A DNA stretch of 64,000 nt from CAZJLP01 sp964546955 (GCA_964546955.1 CAZJLP010000004.1:62001-126000); one strand, 5' to 3'. Numbered from the stretch's first letter, positions 51,466 to 59,861 are shown. Made by a program: numbers and translations. Notes: a model not told the origin generated them from the sequence alone.

Positions 51466-51983
51466 TTTTGATCGTCGGCGATGGAATCGACGACGGCGAG
51501 AAAAGTAGCTTCCATGTTCGAATCGTAGTCCGTCGGATTCTTCGGAAGAAGCGGCCAGGCGAGGCGGACCACGACAACACAATCGGCCACAGGCTTGAAC
51601 GCATCTCGGACGGAATAGGTGGTAGCCTCCTGCTGCCCGGAATAGCTCAAGATCTCCCAATCGCCGTGCTTCTTCCTCTGAATCTTCCCTTGGGCCCTGC
51701 TGCCCAGCAAGCGGATCATCGAAGCTTTAGCTTCAGGTGAAGTAGCCTCATGGAGTGAAATCGAGAGATTCGTCGAATCGGGCGTACCTTCGTCCGCCGG
51801 ATTGGCAATCTGATAGGCTGCGACTGCCTTCGGCAACTTGCTCTGCATCGCGATGATCTTCCACCCGGCACCGACAGTGAATCCGACCTTTCCGGTAGGG
51901 GTGACGATCCCCATGCGGACTTTCTCTTCTGGAGAGGCGAAGGCAAGCAGGGGCGTGAGGAATAGCGCGAGGAGGTGTTTCAT
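51414..51983 (-). CDS. Cassette: secreted protein with attC-encoded C-terminal tail
   Basis: 189 aa, signal peptide (HLLALFLTPLLAFASPEEK). Body with GWKIIAMQSKLPKAVAAYQI, TPDSTNLSISLHEATSPEAK, WEILSYSGQQEATTYSVRDA; resembles periplasmic lipocalin-like or DUF1795-type stress proteins only loosely. The last about 16 residues (NQAPEPTAPSGRGSS) are the translation of attC 6. Starts 6 nt from attC 5. Confidence 0.65.
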   Translation of the reverse strand: MKHLLALFLTPLLAFASPEEKVRMGIVTPTGKVGFTVGAGWKIIAMQSKLPKAVAAYQIANPADEGTPDSTNLSISLHEATSPEAKASMIRLLGSRAQGKIQRKKHGDWEILSYSGQQEATTYSVRDAFKPVADCVVVVRLAWPLLPKNPTDYDSNMEATFLAVVDSIADDQKANQAPEPTAPSGRGSS

Positions 51984-51988
51984 CTTTT

Positions 51989-52084
51989 GGCGAACGTTAG
52001 AGCTGAGCCACGGGGAGGACAGGCGTCGCCGAGCGAAGTGAGAAAGAGGGCCGTCTCCGCGTTGGCTCTGGCGCCTGGTTGGGC
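51989..52084 (-). repeat. attC site 5 (long class)
   Basis: 96 bp, GGCGAAC ... GTTGGGC; internal TTAGAGCTGAGCCACGG and CGTTGGCTCTGGCGCC. Confidence 0.92.
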
Positions 52085-52088
52085 GTTT

Positions 52089-52403
52089 TCATCCGAGCGG
52101 ATTCGAAACGTCTTCGCTTCCGAATGGCCGATTAAAGTCACGAAGCTGAATGCGGAAGCTATCGTATTCCGCTGCCATAATCAGATCTCGATAATCTTCT
52201 CTTCCTAGCGCTACCGCTTCTTCCAATTTCTGAAGTGAACCTTGCGCTAGGAAAAGCGCGCACCGCGTCAGACGATCGGATTTCAAGTCTTCGAACCACA
52301 AGTGAACCTGACCGATGGCGTCGGCCGGATATTCCGTGGTAGCCCGCTCAACAATATCGCGTGGGTAGTTCGAAAAACTACGACTCTGATAACCGAGTTT
52401 CAT
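52089..52403 (-). CDS. Cassette: small soluble protein, unknown
   Basis: 104 aa: HLWFEDLKSDRLTRCALFLA, LQKLEEAVALGREDYRDLIM. Mixed alpha/beta, no motif recognised. Starts 9 nt from attC 4. Confidence 0.6.
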   Translation of the reverse strand: MKLGYQSRSFSNYPRDIVERATTEYPADAIGQVHLWFEDLKSDRLTRCALFLAQGSLQKLEEAVALGREDYRDLIMAAEYDSFRIQLRDFNRPFGSEDVSNPLG

Positions 52404-52411
52404 CTTTCTTT

Positions 52412-52507
52412 GCCCAACGTCAGAGATGAGCCACGCGGCGGATGGGCGTTGCCGAGCGCAGCGAGAAATCGGCGCGTGTCCACGTTGGCTCTGGCGCCTT
52501 GTTCGGC
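52412..52507 (-). repeat. attC site 4 (long class)
   Basis: 96 bp, GCCCAAC ... GTTCGGC; centre TTGCCGAGCGCAGCGAG. Confidence 0.92.
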
Positions 52508-52514
52508 TTTTGGG

Positions 52515-52874
52515 TCATGCGCACTTCGCCCTGATTCTCTCGATCCGACAGGAGCGTGCAATCCCCTCTCCACTGGCACTGGCTGCCTGCGCGCACCATG
52601 TGGCGCGATAAAGTGCATGCCGATATAGGTAACGCTGCTGCTGAACATCGGCCGCCACATCACCGGCTTCCTCTAACGCGACTGCGCCGAAGTCATCGTC
52701 GAAAACGTAATCGAGGCGGCCGCTCAAACTGTGAATCTCGGCGACAACTTCTTCGTGCTGCTCAGCGGCCATCCGCGGCATCAAATGTGCCAGCTCCAGT
52801 ATGCGCTGGGCGATCTGGCGCTCCTGGGGCCTCGCGAACTTTCCGATCAACTCAGATGTACGCGGGAAACTCAT
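52515..52874 (-). CDS. Cassette: small helical protein, unknown
   Basis: 119 aa, predicted all-helical: RQIAQRILELAHLMPRMAAE, EEVVAEIHSLSGRLDYVFDD. Starts 6 nt from attC 3 (MSFPRTSELIGKF). No family recognised. Confidence 0.6.
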   Translation of the reverse strand: MSFPRTSELIGKFARPQERQIAQRILELAHLMPRMAAEQHEEVVAEIHSLSGRLDYVFDDDFGAVALEEAGDVAADVQQQRYLYRHALYRATWCAQAASASGEGIARSCRIERIRAKCA

Positions 52875-52879
52875 TTCTT

Positions 52880-52940
52880 GCCGAACGTTTGAGATCAGCC
52901 ACGGCCCAGCAGAGCCGTTGGCTGTAGCGACTGGTTCGGC
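52880..52940 (-). repeat. attC site 3 (short class)
   Basis: 61 bp, GCCGAAC ... GTTCGGC; internal TTTGAGATCAGCCACGGCCC and GTTGGCTGTAGCG. Confidence 0.9.
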
Positions 52941-52950
52941 TTTTCTTTCT

Positions 52951-53412
52951 TCACGGAACAATCTCCTTCACGAGGTCATACAGACGACCAAAGAAGCCGA
53001 TCTTCCCGCATAGAAAACCGACGACGAAAATAAGTCCAAACACACCGAGCATCCCGATGCGCTGAGAGAGATCAGCTTTCTGCCAATAGGCCAGCAGCGT
53101 GTGTTCTTCCGGCTTTTTTTCGTCCGTGAACCCCGCCGGCGTCAGGCCGTGAGTAAGCTCCGTCACGCCTTGGCGGACTAAAAGGAGGATTCGACTCTCC
53201 ATCCGCTCATACATATCGGAACTGAAATTTGGCTGCGCCAACACATCAGCAGTCGCCTGTGCATTTTGATGGAGCGTAGGACTGAAACTAAGAAGGGGCA
53301 CCGCATCACTGAGCCAACGCAAACGTGATTCCATCGGATGCAGGATTTCCGGATCGCGTGCATGCTGATCGAGCAACTCCGAAAGCGCGTTCTTCCTTTC
53401 GATATTGGTCAT
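52951..53412 (-). CDS. Cassette: tail-anchored-type membrane protein, unknown
   Basis: 153 aa. A long soluble, helical N-terminal part (ALSELLDQHARDPEILHPME, YERMESRILLLVRQGVTELT) and one membrane helix near the C-terminus (RIGMLGVFGLIFVVGFLCGK). Starts 9 nt from attC 2. Confidence 0.6.
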   Translation of the reverse strand: MTNIERKNALSELLDQHARDPEILHPMESRLRWLSDAVPLLSFSPTLHQNAQATADVLAQPNFSSDMYERMESRILLLVRQGVTELTHGLTPAGFTDEKKPEEHTLLAYWQKADLSQRIGMLGVFGLIFVVGFLCGKIGFFGRLYDLVKEIVP

Positions 53413-53420
53413 CTTTCTTT

Positions 53421-53516
53421 GCCGAACGTTAAAGATGAGCCACGCGGCGCGTCGACATTGCCGAGCGAAGCGAGAAGCCGGCGCGTGCCCGCGTTGGCTC
53501 TGGCGCCTGGTTAGCC
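53421..53516 (-). repeat. attC site 2 (long class)
   Basis: 96 bp, GCCGAAC ... GTTAGCC, canonical; centre TTGCCGAGCGAAGCGAG. Confidence 0.93.
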
Positions 53517-53927
53517 CTTTGTGCCATCGCGATATGGGTGCTCAGCTAGAACCAGACGTAACTCGGCTTCTCGGCGTGTGCGCCACTCTGGCTTCAGCGA
53601 ACCAAGTAACTCGAGCTGCTTCTCGAAAAGCAGTCGGCGAAAATCTTCTCCTGGCCGGCGGAATCGCAGCTCGTACGTGCAGGCCATCTGATGAGTCAGA
53701 TCGCTCACAAGCCAATAAAGCAGCACGTCACCATCTTTCGTCCGGCGGCGCTCGAACTCGCAACCGCGCTCCGTGACGACGAAGCAGAGATCGGAACCTT
53801 CGTATTCAACGTGGGGTGATCCGTCCTGGCTCGGACTTTCTCGGAATGCGACGATCTCCGAAGGCGCGCCAATCCGTGCGGCGCAGTTGTAGTATCGCGA
53901 ACGGAGATCATCGACGCGGTCCTTCAT
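53511..53927 (-). CDS. Cassette: Imm63-like immunity protein
   Basis: 138 aa. PHVEYEGSDLCFVVTERGCE, FERRRTKDGDVLLYWLVSDL, THQMACTYELRFRRPGEDFR and LLFEKQLELLGSLKPEWRTR agree with my memory of the Imm63 family of polymorphic-toxin immunity proteins. No toxin gene is adjacent, as usual for cassette-borne orphan immunities. Stop lies in attC 2; start 6 nt from attC 1. Confidence 0.65.
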   Translation of the reverse strand: MKDRVDDLRSRYYNCAARIGAPSEIVAFRESPSQDGSPHVEYEGSDLCFVVTERGCEFERRRTKDGDVLLYWLVSDLTHQMACTYELRFRRPGEDFRRLLFEKQLELLGSLKPEWRTRREAELRLVLAEHPYRDGTKG

Positions 53928-53932
53928 TTCTG

Positions 53933-54028
53933 GGCTAACGTCAGAGATGAGCCACGCGGCGGAACGGCGTCGCCGAGCGTAGCGAGAAATCGGCCAGTGT
54001 CCGCGTTGGCTCTGGCGACTGGTTAGGC
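53933..54028 (-). repeat. attC site 1 (long class, nearest attI)
   Basis: 96 bp, GGCTAAC ... GTTAGGC; the stop of the first cassette gene (TAA at 54023) is part of the core site. Confidence 0.93.
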
Positions 54029-54345
54029 CTTTGGTTCATTTCCAAACCGCCACGATGGGCGGCGAATCTCATTTCGGCTTCGAGCGTCTTCGTAGCACCT
54101 TTCACACGCTAATGTCACGCCGGCGAAGGGCTCCGAAAGATCGTTCCACCCGCCGGCTTTGGCGCGGACCTCCTCGCAAGCGCCACACCACGCGGCCCGC
54201 CAAGGCTCTTCCTCCGTCGGCGCGTCGTCCGGAACGAAGAATCCCAATCCATGGCCGTGCGGAAGGTGCTGACAAATGAAGGTGGGACGCCGCCGACCAT
54301 GCGAACCGCACTCCACGAAGCTATCCTTGCTGAGCGAGGACTTCA
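54023..54345 (-). CDS. First cassette: small conserved protein with paired cysteines
   Basis: 107 aa. VECGSHGRRRPTFICQHLPH, GHGLGFFVPDDAPTEEEPWR, AAWCGACEEV and ACERCYEDARSRN give three to four Cys/His pairs, likely a small zinc site. The family is widespread in bacteria; I know no function. It is the most recently inserted position, 7 nt from the attI core. Confidence 0.65.
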
Positions 54346-54601
54346 TTCTTTGCCTAACAGTGTTATTCGCCGTTACTGAGTGAGGCAATTTCCCAAATTT
54401 GGCATCGGGCTTGGGAAAGAGTGATCTGGTTCATAATCAACCATTGGAGATAATGAGTAAGGCTTTTTGAGGTTGAATATCAATCGGCTAAAGCCTTACC
54501 CGGGGTCCGCGGTTTAGTGCAATTTCCAGGCTGGAAGCTGACGCTCGTGCAGGCGCCGGTGCCTGAATGCCATAGAGAGGTGCGTGATTGCGTTTCTCTA
54601 T
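54346..54601 (-). promoter_or_regulatory. Putative attI/Pc region
   Basis: Minus-strand core GTTAGGC at 54352-54358 is the junction of the first cassette. Upstream (toward the integrase) lies AT-richer sequence with a 10-bp inverted repeat, GTAAGGCTTT at 54457-54466 and AAAGCCTTAC at 54490-54499. Integrons carry attI and the cassette promoter Pc here. I cannot name the -35/-10 boxes. Confidence 0.55.
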
Positions 54602-54970
54602 TACTGTTAGCGGCGAGATCGCGAGGATCGCGCGTCGGGTCTTCCGGGCGTCTGGCTGCCGGAGAATGTGGCGCGACAGGCTCCTAAGTTGGGCAACAGT
54701 GGGCTGGCAGTGGCTTTTCCGTTCCCGTGAGACCGCCGTGGATCCAGTGACCGGCGTTCGGCGACGCCATCATGTGGTGGATAGCACGTTCTAGAAACGA
54801 ATCCGCAGCGCCGCCGCGCGGGCAGGGATCGATAAGCGGGTGCCCCCTCACGTGCTGAGTCACTCGTTTGCGACACATTTGCTCGAAAGCGGAGTAGAAT
54901 CCGCACCCTGCAGGACCTTCACGTGATGCAGAAGCCAGATCTCGGTGTTCGCAGTCCGCTCGATACCTGA
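54602..54970 (+). pseudogene. intI: Integron integrase (IntI) remnant
   Basis: Divergent from the cassettes, as intI genes are. Frame fragments in order: SGLPGVWLPENVARQAPK; after a frameshift near 54690, GWQWLFRSRETAVDPVTG then VRRRHHVVDSTF, TAG at 54792, KRIRSAAARAGIDKRVPP then HVLSHSFATHLLESG; after another shift near 54890, IRTLQDL joined directly to HVMQKPDLGVRSPLDT. The WLP...ARQAP...GWQ...DP.TGV.RRHH block is the IntI-specific extra helix region, absent from XerC/D. The active-site HxxR is HxxS, and about 13 codons with GH...Y are deleted, so the Tyr nucleophile is gone. The N-terminal half is missing. Confidence 0.85.
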
Positions 54971-55361
54971 TCCTTGGAGCGGGGGATCCACGCTCGTGGA
55001 TATGCAAGCATGGCTTCGCCCCGTCACTTCCTGGAACGGAAAGTTGAAGCGCGATTTCAAGCGGGATTTGGACCTGGCCGGCGCTAGGCGCTGGCGGTGC
55101 TGAGTTCAAGAGGGAATTAGGGTGGATGGCAAGCGGGCAGGACCTGGCCGGACGCTGAAACGGAGGTGGAAGGTAAAGGGGGCTGTTCGAGGACCAAAAC
55201 CTGGAGGGGAAGCTGTCGGCATTAGCCGACCCGGAGCAGGGCGCAGGCGATAAGCCGGAGGTTCACTTTCGAGATTTCGCCCGTTGGCGAAATTCAATGA
55301 ACGGTTTACCCAAAAGGATTGGGTTGCCTACCGGCTTGGGCGGCGCAGATGTTGCGTCCGA
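54971..55361. other. Intergenic region between intI remnant and hrpB
   Basis: 391 bp without recognised gene, hairpin or attC. It contains repeated GACCTGGCCGG words at about 55069-55080 and 55140-55151. Confidence 0.5.
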
Positions 55362-57947
55362 ATGTCGCCGCGTGAATTGCCTATCTACGAACTGGAGAAA
55401 GCCATCGTTGGCAGCCTGAAGGGGCAGGGGCGGTTGATCGTGCAGGCGCCCACCGGGTCGGGAAAGTCCACGCAGCTGCCGCAGATGCTGTTGAGGCATG
55501 AATTGCTTGGGGACCGAGGGCAGGTCGTGGTGCTTCAACCGCGGCGGTTGGCGACCCGATTGTTGGCCAAACGCGTGGCGCAGGAAGTGGGCACGGATCT
55601 GGGCGGGGTTGTCGGCTATCAGATCAGACTGGAGTCCCGTGTGAGCGAACGGACTCGGATTCGGTTTGTGACCGAAGGCATTTTGCTGCGGCAGATGTCC
55701 TTCGATCCGTCGCTGCCGGGAATTAGCGCGATCGTTTTCGACGAATTCCACGAACGCCACTTGTACGGAGATATCTCGTTGGCTCGAGCTTTGCAGATTC
55801 AGCAGTCCATCCGACCGGATCTGCGGATCGTGGTGATGTCCGCCACGCTCGACGCGGGCGCGCTGCGCGACTACCTGGCGCCTTGTGACGTCCTCGTCTC
55901 CCAGGGGCGCAGCTTTCCTGTTGCCATCGAATATTTGCCCAAGCCGGCGAACTTTGAACAGGAGCCGGTCTGGGACGTCGCGACGCGAGAGTGCGAGCGC
56001 ATCGCGACGCGAGTGCAGGGCGACATGCTGGTCTTCATGCCGGGCTCGTACGAGATCAGCCGCACGGTCCAGGCCATTCAGGGCTCTCGGGCATTGCGCG
56101 ATTTCGTGGTATTTCCCCTGCACGGGGAGTTGCCGCCCGAACAACAGGACCGCGCCGTAGCGCAGTACGACGCCCGGAAAATCATCGTGTCGACCAACGT
56201 GGCGGAAACCTCCCTCACCATCGAGGGTGTAACCGCAGTCATCGACGGTGGACTCGCGCGCGTGGCCCGTTTCGATCCGCATCGCGGCATAAACACCCTG
56301 CTCATCGAAAAAATTTCAGCGGCGTCGGCCGACCAGCGCGCCGGTCGCGCGGGCCGCACGGCTCCGGGCATTTGCGTCCGTTTGTGGACGGAGCGGGAAC
56401 ATGGACAGCGACCATTGCAGGAGTTGCCGGAAGTCCGCCGGCTGGACTTGGCGGAGGTGGTGCTGACGTTGAAGGCGAGCGGGATTGTCGATGTTACGTC
56501 ATTCCCCTGGCTGGAGAAACCGGACGCCAAGGCCTTGGATCGCGCGGAGATGTTATTGGCGGATCTCGGTGCGATTGCTCCAGGGGCCTCTGCCGAGGGC
56601 GCGGCCGGGCGCCGTCAAGCAGGACCCCTACACATCACGGACGTCGGCCGGAAGATGCTGCGGTTTCCGGTACACCCGCGGTACGCGCGGATGTTGTTGG
56701 AGGCCGATGCGCGGGGGTGTGTCCGTTCAGTGGCGCTCATGGCGGCGCTCACTCAAGGCCGGAATTTTCTGATGCGCGGTGGAACCCGTGAGGTGGACGA
56801 GGGACGTGAGAACGCCTTTGGCGAAGAGCATGAGTCCGATTTCTTTCTGCTGATGCGCGCGTGGCGTTATGCAGAAAAAAAGAATTTCAATCTCGATGCC
56901 TGCCGGCGACTGGGAATCCACGCCCAGGGCGCGCGCCAAGTGGGACCGTTGTTCGAACAATTTTTGGAGATCGCCGAGAAGGAGCGGCTCGATGTGGCTG
57001 AAAGGCGCGTCGACGGCGCTGAGGTTCGGAAATGCGTGCTGGCGGGATTTTCCGATCAACTGGCCAAACGGCTCGACGCCGGCACTCTGCGTTGTGAGCT
57101 CGTGCACAAACGTCGCGGCATGCTGGCTCGCGAGAGTGCGATTCAGAAAGCGGTCCTGCTGGTCGCGGCGGAAGTGAGTGAGATCGAAGGACGGGGAGGC
57201 GAAGTGAATGTTCTTTTGACCCTTGCCACTGCGGTTGAGGAACCGTGGCTGAAGGAATTGTTTCCCGGCGACTATTTCGAAACGACAGGCGTCGTTTACG
57301 ACGAATCTGCGAAGCGGGTCATCGCGCGGCGGGAACGCCGATTCCGCGACTTGGTGCTCGAGGCCAAAGCCAGCGCTGACGACGTTCCCTTCGATGCCGC
57401 AGCGCAGCTGCTCACCCAGCAGGTCTTGGCGGGTAAATTGAAACTCGAAGGCTGGGACGAATCCGTCGAGCAGTGGATCACGCGCGTGAACCGAATGGCG
57501 GAATGGTTTCCGGAGCTGGAAGTGAACCCGATCACCGAGGCCGATCGCGCCACGTTGATCGAGCAGATCTGTTACGGCGAACTGGGCTACAAGGGGATTC
57601 GCGACAAACCCGTGATGCCGGTGCTCCGCGATTGGCTCACGGCAGAACAACTGGCCGTGATCGACGATTATCTGCCCGAGCGCCTCACCATGGCCAATGG
57701 ACGCCGTTCTCGCGTGACCTATGCGAAGGAAGGACCGCCGATATTGTCAGCACGGATTCAGGAGCTTTACGGTGTCGAGGGTAAGTTCACCCTCGGCCAT
57801 GGACGTGTCCCGGTGAAGATCGAAGTCCTGGCGCCGAATCAGCGGCCGATTCAGGTCACGGACGATCTGACGGCGTTCTGGCGCGACATGTACCCTAAAG
57901 TGAAGGCGGAGTTGTCGCGGCGGTATCCGCGGCATGAGTGGCGGTGA
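55362..57947 (+). CDS. hrpB: ATP-dependent helicase HrpB (DEAH/DExH family)
   Basis: 861 aa. Motif I APTGSGKSTQLPQM, Ia QPRRLATRLLAKRVA, II FDEFHERH (DEFH), III MSATLDAG, V STNVAETSLTIEGV, VI QRAGRAGRTAPG; then HA2/winged helix and the HrpB-specific C-terminal domain (ITEADRATLIEQICYGELGY). Role in bacteria poorly known. ATG at 55362 is taken as start because sequence upstream is not conserved-looking. Confidence 0.93.
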   Translation: MSPRELPIYELEKAIVGSLKGQGRLIVQAPTGSGKSTQLPQMLLRHELLGDRGQVVVLQPRRLATRLLAKRVAQEVGTDLGGVVGYQIRLESRVSERTRIRFVTEGILLRQMSFDPSLPGISAIVFDEFHERHLYGDISLARALQIQQSIRPDLRIVVMSATLDAGALRDYLAPCDVLVSQGRSFPVAIEYLPKPANFEQEPVWDVATRECERIATRVQGDMLVFMPGSYEISRTVQAIQGSRALRDFVVFPLHGELPPEQQDRAVAQYDARKIIVSTNVAETSLTIEGVTAVIDGGLARVARFDPHRGINTLLIEKISAASADQRAGRAGRTAPGICVRLWTEREHGQRPLQELPEVRRLDLAEVVLTLKASGIVDVTSFPWLEKPDAKALDRAEMLLADLGAIAPGASAEGAAGRRQAGPLHITDVGRKMLRFPVHPRYARMLLEADARGCVRSVALMAALTQGRNFLMRGGTREVDEGRENAFGEEHESDFFLLMRAWRYAEKKNFNLDACRRLGIHAQGARQVGPLFEQFLEIAEKERLDVAERRVDGAEVRKCVLAGFSDQLAKRLDAGTLRCELVHKRRGMLARESAIQKAVLLVAAEVSEIEGRGGEVNVLLTLATAVEEPWLKELFPGDYFETTGVVYDESAKRVIARRERRFRDLVLEAKASADDVPFDAAAQLLTQQVLAGKLKLEGWDESVEQWITRVNRMAEWFPELEVNPITEADRATLIEQICYGELGYKGIRDKPVMPVLRDWLTAEQLAVIDDYLPERLTMANGRRSRVTYAKEGPPILSARIQELYGVEGKFTLGHGRVPVKIEVLAPNQRPIQVTDDLTAFWRDMYPKVKAELSRRYPRHEWR

Positions 57948-58103
57948 CGATCATCCACGGAGCGAGAGAAAGAGGACGGAGCCTCTAAGAACCGGCCGTT
58001 CTGAGGTGAAGCGCGATCTCCGAGCGCGCTGTTGGGCGTAGCACTACGAGGGACGCGGGCTCCGAACCAACCCGCCCGGAGGTCGCGTTCTACCTCGGAG
58101 TAC

Positions 58104-59861
58104 TTAGGCGCCGCGGACTGCGGCGGGCTGCGGTGCCGGCTTGCCGCTGGAATTTGAAGGCGGGGTGGCGCCGTCGTTCTGCATTTCGCGGAGGAGCGAG
58201 GTGATGTACGGAATCAGCTGCTTTTTGCGGCTGACGATCCCGGGCAGGTCGAAGATCTCGTCCTTCTCTACGTGCGGGTAGGAGATGCGCGCGATGAAGT
58301 CGGGATCGCCTTTCACGAGCAGAAGCGAGTTCTGCGTGTTGATGTCGGTCACCAACAAACAGGCAAAGGCGAGTTGCTCGCTTTCGCGGAGCTCCTGCAG
58401 GGCGTTGTTGATCGGCTTTGCGTGCTGCCAAAAATTGCCGAAACCAAGCTCCTCGACCTGCGAAACGGCGAAACGCACACCGTCCTCTTCGTAGATCTTG
58501 AAATCGGAACGGATGACCTTAGCCGGCGGGTTAGCGAGAATGACCGAGCCCGAGCTAAAGATCGCATCCGCGAGCGTGCGGGGATTCACGCCGGCAATGC
58601 CGGCAAGCCATGCCAGCAAGGAGGCATCTTTTTCCGTCGACGTCGGGCTGTTGAGATTGAGCGTATCGGAGATGATTCCGCTCATCATGATGCCTGCAAC
58701 GTTGGCCGAGGGCTTCAGGCCGTCCCGGCGAAACAGGTCGGCCACGATCGTGCAGGTCGAGCCGACCGGCTCGTTGATAAACAGGATCGGTTGTTGGGTG
58801 TTGAGCGAGCCGAGGCGGTGGTGGTCGATGATTTCAGTGATGGTGACTTCGCTCGCGCCGGATACGGCTTGGGTCATCTCATTGTGGTCGACCAACACCA
58901 AGCGTGTCTTGGACGGCTTGAGCATGTCGGTTTTCGTCAAGATGCCCTGCAGCTTTCCCTCGTCGTTCAAAACCATGTACGCGGGGGTCGTGGAAGCGGC
59001 GACTTTCTTGCGAATGTCGATAAGACGCTGATCGGGGCCGACCGAGGAGTATTTTCGGTCGAGCAGTCGATCGATGGTCGAAGCGGTCCGAATCACCCAG
59101 GCGGTGGTGGCGGAGTCGTAGGGACTGACGATGAGGCTGACGCCGGCAGCTTTGGCCTGCTGGACGACTTCGTCGTCGACGGGAAGGTTGCCGGTGATGA
59201 CCAGCGCACGAACGCCGATCTGGATGGAGCGCTGCTGGATGTCCCAGCGGTCGCCCACAATGATAACGGACTGCGACGCCGGAATATTCTCGGCTTCGGA
59301 AAATTTACCGAACGAACGCACGTCCATCGCGCCGATACGCACGTAGACGTCCTCCGTCCGCTCCGCATCCCGAAGGTGGACGACGCGGGCGCGCAATGCC
59401 CGTGCGATGTGGGAGAGGGAGGAGCTCACCTTGCGCATTTCACGAGGCTCTTTCAGTCGCGGGACGAAGTAGCCACCCAATTGGAAGACGGAGATCGAAC
59501 CCACGACCCGTTTGTCGGCGGTCACGACCGGCAGCACCCGTACATCGTGCTGGTCGATGAGCTCCAGGGCTTCCGCGCACGTGGCGTTTTCCGGCACCGC
59601 GATGATGTTCGATACCATCACGTCGCGGACGCGGGGTGTTACATCGCTGATATACGCGGGAAGCGGCTGCTGAAATTTCTGCAGAATGGTGTCGATACGC
59701 GCGTTGCTGTTGCCGCAGCGGGCGGCGACAAAACCTTTGAATCCCTTGGCCTCCTTGTAGGCCGCGTAGGCGATGGCAGAGCAGATCGCGTCTGCGTCAG
59801 GGTTCTTATGCCCAATGACATACGTCACATCGGTGGCGGGTGAAGGAGGGATTGCGGTCAT
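58104..59861 (-). CDS. ppaC: Family II inorganic pyrophosphatase with CBS-DRTGG insert (CBS-PPase)
   Basis: 585 aa. The DHH core is split: YVIGHKNPDADAICSAIAY at the N-terminus, LVLVDHNEM and TEIIDHHRLGSL at about 335-370, and a DHHA2-like C-terminal domain. Inserted between are CBS1 (RDVMVSNIIAVPENATCAEA), a DRTGG domain (about 190-300) and CBS2 (KLQGILTKTDML). In studied members AMP/ADP inhibit and ATP or diadenosine polyphosphates activate through this insert. Hydrolyses PPi with Mn/Co. The C-terminal Pro/Ala tail is unusual but short. Confidence 0.9.
   Translation of the reverse strand: MTAIPPSPATDVTYVIGHKNPDADAICSAIAYAAYKEAKGFKGFVAARCGNSNARIDTILQKFQQPLPAYISDVTPRVRDVMVSNIIAVPENATCAEALELIDQHDVRVLPVVTADKRVVGSISVFQLGGYFVPRLKEPREMRKVSSSLSHIARALRARVVHLRDAERTEDVYVRIGAMDVRSFGKFSEAENIPASQSVIIVGDRWDIQQRSIQIGVRALVITGNLPVDDEVVQQAKAAGVSLIVSPYDSATTAWVIRTASTIDRLLDRKYSSVGPDQRLIDIRKKVAASTTPAYMVLNDEGKLQGILTKTDMLKPSKTRLVLVDHNEMTQAVSGASEVTITEIIDHHRLGSLNTQQPILFINEPVGSTCTIVADLFRRDGLKPSANVAGIMMSGIISDTLNLNSPTSTEKDASLLAWLAGIAGVNPRTLADAIFSSGSVILANPPAKVIRSDFKIYEEDGVRFAVSQVEELGFGNFWQHAKPINNALQELRESEQLAFACLLVTDINTQNSLLLVKGDPDFIARISYPHVEKDEIFDLPGIVSRKKQLIPYITSLLREMQNDGATPPSNSSGKPAPQPAAVRGA

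Larger units (their letters stand above)
43650..54970 (-). mobile_element. Chromosomal integron: 21 attC sites, about 20 cassettes, inactivated integrase
   Basis: Small minus-strand genes alternate with imperfect palindromes that start RYYYAAC and end GTTRRRY when read on the minus strand and share the words GAGCCA/TGGCTC. This is the gene-attC order of integron cassettes. The array ends on the right at an attI-like core (54352-54358), followed by a divergent integron integrase remnant (54602-54970). The uniform attC family and array size fit a sedentary chromosomal integron. Most cassettes hold one gene with a start within 25 nt of the preceding attC. Confidence 0.9.

Noticed and set aside
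43650..54028. Regularly spaced repeats as a CRISPR array
   Set aside because: Repeat units are 37-97 bp imperfect palindromes separated by 160-1200 bp genes, with no short uniform spacers and no cas genes. They fit attC sites.
54588..54794. Stand-alone small plus-strand gene
   Set aside because: It is one frame of the broken integron integrase, ending at its TAG codon.
54602..54970. Integrase remnant as XerC/XerD or phage integrase
   Set aside because: The WLP...GWQ...DP.TGV.RRHH block and the GVRSPLD end are specific to integron integrases.
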